Positions 57,827-62,925 of a DNA stretch of 62,925 nt are shown here, piece after piece. Under the pieces are notes generated by a model. It searched no databases. It was given only the letters and a program-made list of their open reading frames with translations, and was not told where the DNA came from. The position numbers and the translations under genes were made by a program. Every line of letters begins with the position of its first letter. The first letter of the stretch is position 1. This stretch comes from an uncultured Lachnospiraceae bacterium (GTDB lineage: Bacteria > Bacillota > Clostridia > Lachnospirales > Lachnospiraceae): contig CADACD010000016.1 of assembly GCA_902786365.1 (NCBI GenBank), positions 1 to 62,925 of the forward strand, given 5' to 3'.

Positions 57827-58492
57827 ATGTTTACATTAGTGCTTGGTGGAAGTAAATCGGGAAAATCAGGTTTTGCAGAAGGTCTGATGGAAAAAATCAG
57901 TGGAAGAAAATTTTATGTGGCGACAATGATGCCATTTGGAAGCGAGGCGGAGAAAGCAATACAAAGGCACAGGAAAATGCGTGAAGGTAAGGGATTTGAA
58001 ACAATTGAAAAATATACATCCGTCGGTGAAATTGCAAGTAAATATGATGTAAGTGATTCAGCAGTTTTGCTCGAATGTATGGGAAACCTGTGTGCAAATG
58101 AGATGTTCTCGAAACACGATGAAATGGCAGAGCAAAATGTATGTGATGATAATACAGATTGTGGAGATATAGATGGTAAAAATACGAATACCGGAATTAC
58201 AAATAATATAGAAATTGATGATAAAGGTATAACAGATAAAATAGTAAAAGATATAGAATTACTTGCATCACATGCAAAAGAATTGGTTATTGTATCGAAT
58301 ATAGTAGGAGAGGATGGCTTAGAATACTCCAAAGAAACGTTGAAATATATAAAAAATCTTGGGGAGATTCACACAAAGCTTGTAGCTATTGCCGATAATG
58401 TTGTTGAGATGGTTTACGGTATTCCTGTTATAGTAAAAGAGAGCGAAAATTTTGCCCGTATGGTGCAGAAAGAAGATTTGATGAAAGGATGA
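57827..58492 (+). CDS. cobU: Adenosylcobinamide kinase/guanylyltransferase
   Basis: A 221-residue CobU/CobP-like enzyme that phosphorylates adenosylcobinamide and transfers GMP to it. The P-loop GGSKSGKS and the GMP-accepting His in IQRHRKMR are present. A ~40-residue acidic insert (~100-140) follows the Walker B-like VLLECMGNL. The usual VSNEVG.GIVP motif is altered to VSNIVGEDGLEYS. ATG 57827 follows GCGAGG. cobS follows 6 bp later. Confidence 0.88.
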   Translation: MFTLVLGGSKSGKSGFAEGLMEKISGRKFYVATMMPFGSEAEKAIQRHRKMREGKGFETIEKYTSVGEIASKYDVSDSAVLLECMGNLCANEMFSKHDEMAEQNVCDDNTDCGDIDGKNTNTGITNNIEIDDKGITDKIVKDIELLASHAKELVIVSNIVGEDGLEYSKETLKYIKNLGEIHTKLVAIADNVVEMVYGIPVIVKESENFARMVQKEDLMKG

Positions 58493-58498
58493 AATCAT

Positions 58499-59275
58499 AT
58501 GAATGTGATAAGATCATTTGCGTCGGCGTTTTTGATGTATTCAAGAATTCCTATGCCGCATGTGGAGTGGAAAGAAGAAAACAGAAGATATGCGCTTTGT
58601 TTTTTTCCGTTAATAGGTGTGGTGATAGGATTAATTTTAATGGGTTGGTATGTTATATGTGAGAGATTTGAAATTTCGGCTATGCTTTTTGGGGCTGTTT
58701 CAGTGTGCATCCCGGTTATCATCACAGGTGGAATTCATCTTGATGGTTATATGGATGTACATGATGCATGCGCATGTATGGGTGACAGGGAAAAAAAATT
58801 TCAGGTAATGAAAGATTCAAGAGTAGGTGCGTTTGCAGTATTCCATATGTGTATGTATTTTTTGGTACAATTTGCCTGTATCCGTGAATTGTATATCATT
58901 AATGAATTTCGCTATATAGGCATTTTTGCCTGTACATTTATTGTTTCAAGGGCATACAGCGGACTGGCGGCAGTCAATTTTAAGAATGCAGCCGGAAAAG
59001 GAAGCCTTATGAATTTTACAAAGACAGCACATAAAAATATTACATCAATCATAGAAGTCGTATATATTTTGGTATTATCGGCAGTAATGGCAGTGATATC
59101 GGTGTCAGTTGGAGCAATGGCAATGGCAGGTGGTATAGTGGCTTTTATCTACTACAGATGGTTTTCTTACAGAGAATTTGGAGGTATCACAGGAGATTTA
59201 GCCGGATATTTTCTGCAAGTGAGTGAACTGATGCAGCTTGCCACTATTGTGTGTATGTGTGAAATTATGAAATAA
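58499..59275 (+). CDS. cobS: Adenosylcobinamide-GDP ribazoletransferase (cobalamin synthase)
   Basis: A 258-residue membrane enzyme that joins adenosylcobinamide-GDP to alpha-ribazole(-phosphate). It has six or so membrane segments and the conserved metal-binding loop HLDGYMDVHDACACMGDR, followed by KDSRVGAFAV and a GGITGDLAGYF motif near the C-terminus. ATG 58499 follows AAAGGATG, overlapping the cobU end region by a short spacer. Confidence 0.92.
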   Translation: MNVIRSFASAFLMYSRIPMPHVEWKEENRRYALCFFPLIGVVIGLILMGWYVICERFEISAMLFGAVSVCIPVIITGGIHLDGYMDVHDACACMGDREKKFQVMKDSRVGAFAVFHMCMYFLVQFACIRELYIINEFRYIGIFACTFIVSRAYSGLAAVNFKNAAGKGSLMNFTKTAHKNITSIIEVVYILVLSAVMAVISVSVGAMAMAGGIVAFIYYRWFSYREFGGITGDLAGYFLQVSELMQLATIVCMCEIMK

Positions 59276-59312
59276 GGATTACGATACAAGATTTTATATA
59301 TGGAGAAGCGAT

Positions 59313-59783
59313 ATGATGAAGAAAATTTTGATAACAGGTGGGGCATATCAGGGAAAGTACAGATATGCAAAAGAATATTATCATATTACAGAGAGCAATT
59401 GTATTGATTTTAAAGAAACAGAGAATTTTGAATTTGAAAAAACAGAAAATATGCCTAAATATATTATCAGTTTTATCAAGCAAAAAACAGGGATAGAAGA
59501 TGTAATGAACGAAATTATTTGTTTTAATAATATGCATTTATTAGTGAAGCAGGCAGTTAAACATGAGATTGATGTGATTGATTTATGGAAAAAAATATTA
59601 AATCAATTTCACATTCATAACAACTGGTGCGTTATTATGGATGAGATAGGAAACGGAATTGTGCCGATTGACCGATTTGAAAGAGAGTACAGGGAAAAAG
59701 CAGGAATTTTTGGATGTTATATTGCAGGTGAAGCAGATGAGGTTGTACGTGTCATCTGCGGAATAGGAAATCGTATCAAATGA
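59313..59783 (+). CDS. Second CobU-like protein with degenerate P-loop
   Basis: A 156-residue protein. The C-terminal ~50 residues (VIMDEIGNGIVPIDRFEREY, then a GEADEVVRVICGI strand) match the end of CobU, including the E.G.GIVP motif that the other CobU in this cluster lacks. The N-terminus has the P-loop position but reads GGAYQGKY, with Tyr16 in place of the Ser/Thr that binds magnesium, and the family's His region is missing. It is probably not an independent kinase; it may pair with the upstream CobU. Its end overlaps the phosphatase gene by ATGA. Confidence 0.65.
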   Translation: MMKKILITGGAYQGKYRYAKEYYHITESNCIDFKETENFEFEKTENMPKYIISFIKQKTGIEDVMNEIICFNNMHLLVKQAVKHEIDVIDLWKKILNQFHIHNNWCVIMDEIGNGIVPIDRFEREYREKAGIFGCYIAGEADEVVRVICGIGNRIK

Positions 59784-60436
59784 AAATTACTTTTATCAGA
59801 CATGCCATGACATATGGAAACTCGATGAAAAGATATATCGGAGTGACAGATGAAGAGTTGTGTGGCGAAGGAATTGAAAAATTAAATAAGATGGTAAATG
59901 CCGGATGTTATCCGGATTGTGAAGTTGTATATGCAAGTCCAATGGTAAGATGTAAAAGAACTGCACAAATAATTTATCCGGACAAAAGGATTGTATATGA
60001 AAAAGCTTTCACAGAATGTGATTTTGGCAGATTTGAAGGTAAAAATTATGCAGAACTTGATGGAGATGAGGAGTACCAGAGATGGATAGACAGTGGAGGA
60101 AAACTTCCGTTTCCGGATGGTGAGGATATTCAGGAATTTAAGAATCGGTGTGTCAGTGGGTTTTGTAAGGTGGTTGAAATCTATTCTAAGTTCAATCCCA
60201 ATGTAAGACAGAATGTGAAAAAAAATGAGAGATTAGATCTAGATTTATCAGGAAAATTTTCAGAAAGCGGAATTGCACTTGTGGTGCATGGAGGAACTAT
60301 TATGTCTGTCATGGAAGCGTTTGAAGAAAATCACAGAGATTATTATGAGTATCATGTGAAAAATTGTGAGGGATATGAGACTGTGTTTGATGGCAGAGAG
60401 TTAAAGATAATGAGGGTGATAAAGAATAGAATGTGA
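59780..60436 (+). CDS. cobC: Alpha-ribazole phosphatase-like histidine phosphatase
   Basis: A 218-residue histidine phosphatase. The catalytic His is in FIRHAMTYGNS (RHAMT in place of the more usual RHGET/RHGQT), the acid region is ECDFGRFEGK and the second His is in VVHGGT. In this context it should dephosphorylate alpha-ribazole-5'-phosphate or adenosylcobalamin-5'-phosphate. The gene starts within the stop of the preceding gene (ATGA). Confidence 0.85.
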   Translation: MKITFIRHAMTYGNSMKRYIGVTDEELCGEGIEKLNKMVNAGCYPDCEVVYASPMVRCKRTAQIIYPDKRIVYEKAFTECDFGRFEGKNYAELDGDEEYQRWIDSGGKLPFPDGEDIQEFKNRCVSGFCKVVEIYSKFNPNVRQNVKKNERLDLDLSGKFSESGIALVVHGGTIMSVMEAFEENHRDYYEYHVKNCEGYETVFDGRELKIMRVIKNRM

Positions 60437-60486
60437 TATATAGAAGTAAAACAAATATAAATATTTAGAGATTGAGTGAGATTAAG

Positions 60487-61458
60487 ATGGAAATACTAAT
60501 TGGATTTATCATAGACTGTCTGCTTGGAGACCCATATCAACTTCCGCACCCGATTAGGTGGATAGGTAGTTTAATAGGAAAACTGGACAAGTCTTTTTAC
60601 AGAGAAAATGACGGCGACAAAGTGAAACTGCTCAAAGGATTTGCTGTTGTAGTGATTGTACTTTTTATATCGACAATGTGTCCGCTTGTGATTTTATATG
60701 TGGCATACTCCGAAAATTTTGTTTTGGGAATGATACTAGAATCGATGATGTGTTATTATCTCATAGCACCAAGGTGTTTAAAAGATGAAAGTATGAAAGT
60801 TTACCAGGAATTAAAAAAAGAGGATATAAAAGGGGCAAGAAAGGCAGTTTCGATGATTGTGGGAAGAGATACAAATGTGCTTGATAAGGAAGGGATAACA
60901 AAGGCGGCAGTTGAGACTGTTGCAGAAAACACATCAGACGGTGTGACAGCACCACTTATGTATATGGCTTTTGGAGGTGCCATTTTAGGATTTTTCTACA
61001 AGGCTGCCAACACAATGGATTCTATGCTTGGCTATAAGAATGAGAAGTATCTTTATTTTGGAAGATGTGCTGCAAAACTGGATGATATTTTGAATTTTCT
61101 TCCGGCCAGAATCACGGCATTGTTCATGATTGCTGCATCACCTTTATGTGGACTGGATGGAAAAAATGCATTGAAGGTATGGAAAAGAGACAGAAAGAAA
61201 CATGCAAGTCCTAACGCAGCCCAGACGGAAGCGGTATGTGCAGGAGCGCTTGGTGTCATGCTTGCCGGTGATGCATATTATTTTGGAAAACGATATCCGA
61301 AAGAAACGATAGGTGATGAAAAAAGAAAAATAGAAACAGAGGATATCAGACAGGCGAACAGACTGATGTATGTGACAGCGGTCATGGTATTGGCGGTTAG
61401 CGTCATTGTAAGAGTGGCAGTGAAGAGAATGATGCTTTGTTTTTTGGTTTGGCAGTGA
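60487..61458 (+). CDS. cbiB: Adenosylcobinamide-phosphate synthase
   Basis: A 323-residue membrane enzyme that attaches the aminopropanol (phosphate) arm to adenosylcobyric acid. GDPYQLPHPIRWIG near the start, ETVAENTSDGVTAPLMYM in the middle and DIRQANRLMYVT near the end are typical. The frame opens at TTG 60472, but the family start favours ATG 60487. The stop TGA overlaps the ATG of a tiny membrane ORF. Confidence 0.92.
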   Translation: MEILIGFIIDCLLGDPYQLPHPIRWIGSLIGKLDKSFYRENDGDKVKLLKGFAVVVIVLFISTMCPLVILYVAYSENFVLGMILESMMCYYLIAPRCLKDESMKVYQELKKEDIKGARKAVSMIVGRDTNVLDKEGITKAAVETVAENTSDGVTAPLMYMAFGGAILGFFYKAANTMDSMLGYKNEKYLYFGRCAAKLDDILNFLPARITALFMIAASPLCGLDGKNALKVWKRDRKKHASPNAAQTEAVCAGALGVMLAGDAYYFGKRYPKETIGDEKRKIETEDIRQANRLMYVTAVMVLAVSVIVRVAVKRMMLCFLVWQ

Positions 61459-61562
61459 TGGCGATAAGGCAGGGGAAGATACCAGCAGGCGTATTGCTCA
61501 GTTTTGTTGGCTTGTTATTGATTGCAAGTGTAGCTTATGTGATAAAGAAGAAAAAGAAGTAG
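61458..61562 (+). CDS. Tiny membrane ORF overlapping the cbiB stop
   Basis: A 34-codon frame begins in TGATG at the cbiB stop and encodes one membrane segment (AGVLLSFVGLLLIASVAYVI) followed by five lysines. The frame is also open upstream to 61401, reading HCKSGSEENDALFFGLAVMA, so it might be the tail of an older gene or a frameshift relic. No ribosome binding site of its own; translation would depend on coupling. Confidence 0.3.
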   Translation: MAIRQGKIPAGVLLSFVGLLLIASVAYVIKKKKK

Positions 61563-61621
61563 AAAAGAGATGGAAAATACAGATTGGTATGAAAAATTAT
61601 TGATAGGTAAAGGATGACACA

Positions 61622-62758
61622 ATGAGAAAATATGAACATGGTGGGAATATTTATGATAATAAAATAAAATATGATTTTTCAGCAAACATTAATCCGTTTG
61701 GTATGCCTGAAAATGTCAAAGAGGCATTGAAGGATAATATTGGCATGTTTGAAAAATATCCGGATATTCACTGCACAGAGCTTAGAAATTCTCTTGCAAA
61801 AAAATATAATGTATTATCTGAAAATATCGTGTGTGGAAATGGTGCAATTGATGTATTATACAAATGTGTAAGTGTGATAAAACGAATGAAACAGGAAAAA
61901 TTTGAAGAAAAATATAAGAAGAAGGATGGAGGTCAGTATGAAAAACAATGCACAGAATGGTATGAGGGACAATCACAAGAACAGGTAAGGCAGAGAAAAG
62001 TATGCCTTTTGGCGGTGCCTTGTTTTTCTGAATATGAGAAGGCACTTTTAGAAAATGACTTTGAAGTGAAATATTATTTCAGACAGGAAGAAAATGATTA
62101 CAGGCTGGGGGAAGATTATATTGAATATATGAATGATATTGACATGTTGATTTTATGTCAGCCGAACAATCCTACAGGAGATCTTATAGGGGGAAAACTG
62201 CTTGAGAAAATACTAAAAAAGGCGGACAGGGAAGATATATTTGTGATATTGGACGAATGTTTTATGGATTTTGTGCCGATTAAAAATGCAGATAACATGG
62301 TAAAATTGAGAAATAATGTCCTCATTATGAATGCTTTTACAAAAATTTATGCAATGGCGGGCTTAAGACTTGGATTTGCATTGAGTGGTAATGCAGAACT
62401 GATTGAGAAGATTAGTGAGTATGGTGCTGAGTGGAATGTATCAGTTCCGGCACAGATTGCGGGTGTGGAAGCCTTGAAGGATGATGAATATCCGGAAGAG
62501 ACGAGGCATTATGTGGAAAAAGAGAGAAACTATCTTGTCCGGGAACTCACTTCGATGGGGATAAAAGTCTATCCTTCACATGCCAATTTTATTCTAATCT
62601 ATGGGAGTGAGAAATGTTATGAATTTCTGTTATGTAAGGGGATTATGCTCAGAGATTGCAGCAATTTTGCAGGACTAAAAAAGGGATATTACAGAATTGC
62701 TATCAGAACACATGAGGAAAATGAAAAATTAATCGATACATTAAAATTATACTTCTGA
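61622..62758 (+). CDS. cobD: Threonine-phosphate decarboxylase-like aminotransferase
   Basis: A 378-residue PLP enzyme of the histidinol-phosphate aminotransferase fold. In a cobalamin cluster it is expected to decarboxylate L-threonine-phosphate to aminopropanol phosphate, the substrate of the upstream CbiB. The N-terminal HGGNIYD..YDFSANINPFG, CQPNNPTG, LDECFMDF and the PLP Lys in AFTKIYAMAGLRLGF are present. A charged insert of ~40 residues (about 92-130) is unusual. ATG 61622 follows AAAGGATGAC. The histidinol-phosphate aminotransferase alternative is less likely from context. Confidence 0.87.
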   Translation: MRKYEHGGNIYDNKIKYDFSANINPFGMPENVKEALKDNIGMFEKYPDIHCTELRNSLAKKYNVLSENIVCGNGAIDVLYKCVSVIKRMKQEKFEEKYKKKDGGQYEKQCTEWYEGQSQEQVRQRKVCLLAVPCFSEYEKALLENDFEVKYYFRQEENDYRLGEDYIEYMNDIDMLILCQPNNPTGDLIGGKLLEKILKKADREDIFVILDECFMDFVPIKNADNMVKLRNNVLIMNAFTKIYAMAGLRLGFALSGNAELIEKISEYGAEWNVSVPAQIAGVEALKDDEYPEETRHYVEKERNYLVRELTSMGIKVYPSHANFILIYGSEKCYEFLLCKGIMLRDCSNFAGLKKGYYRIAIRTHEENEKLIDTLKLYF

Positions 62759-62925
62759 CCAGGCAGAAGTAGCAGGCGTTTTGAAATTTAGAAAATATTA
62801 TAATAAAGTACTCAAATATATATAAAAAACTCAAACTTCGCACATAAATTTTATCTATGCACCTTGAAAATTCAATATCTGGCATCTATTCAATTGTCAA
62901 TGTTCAGTAAATTATGCCGCTTGCA

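Overview
The window is AT-rich DNA from a low-GC, Gram-positive, spore-forming anaerobe, most likely a member of the Lachnospiraceae (Clostridia). The reasons are the sporulation and germination genes (ywmB-like, spmA, cwlD-like, spoIIR, gerA-type genes, a DUF3794/LysM coat-type protein), a split transketolase, a MecA adaptor, an F-type ATP synthase whose c subunit carries the sodium-binding signature, strong AGGAGG ribosome binding sites, and several proteins whose closest relatives I associate with Lachnospiraceae. No species can be named from the sequence alone. There are no rRNA genes, no insertion sequences, no CRISPR array and one tRNA (Pro, anticodon CGG). Most genes lie on the + strand.

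Layout. 1-6753: a three-gene MukBEF/Jet-like SMC operon (kleisin-like, small KITE-like, SMC ATPase), cut at its 5' end by the window. 6867-11185: a large TPR / acidic / ATPase-like protein broken into two reading frames by an 11-bp tandem duplication; it also holds 27-bp and 42-bp coding repeats. 11506-14644: split transketolase and a glycerol-1-phosphate dehydrogenase-like enzyme. 14739-19080: a sigma-70-like protein lacking region 4, YwmB-like and SpmA proteins, tRNA-Pro, a DUF1858 protein and MecA. 19081-19910: about 0.8 kb without an ordinary gene but with a good promoter leading straight into a nested RNA hairpin. 19911-24418: GH18/SH3 spore-type hydrolase, amidase, Sua5, and a phosphatase fold that has lost its catalytic residues.

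24642-33253 reads as one long operon: rpiB, dCMP deaminase, then atpZ-I-B-E-F-H-A-G-D-C, with a leader hairpin before it and a strong terminator after it. 33446-38131 holds two small membrane proteins, an ABC exporter, a nucleotidyltransferase-fold protein and a PrcB-like lipoprotein, followed by the DUF3794/LysM protein. 40233-45053 (minus) encodes a 1606-residue protein joining a DEDD-type exonuclease-like domain, a RecQ helicase and a UvrD-type helicase; beside it is a small graveyard of decayed sequence. 46183-51256: ispE, a GntR-type regulator and two germination genes, the second apparently a GerAB-GerAC fusion; spoIIR faces them. 52366-55052: a BMP-type binding protein and an FKBP-like lipoprotein.

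55194-62758 is a cobalamin late-step cluster: cbiA, cobT, cobU, cobS, a second diverged cobU-like gene, a cobC-like phosphatase, cbiB and a cobD-like enzyme. Together they amidate the corrin ring, make and attach the aminopropanol arm, activate it and attach the lower ligand. The most unusual items are the SMC operon with no adjacent JetD nuclease, the exonuclease-RecQ-UvrD fusion, the two complementary CobU-like paralogues, the frameshifted repeat gene, the region-4-less sigma-like protein, and the candidate structured RNA near 19367-19500.
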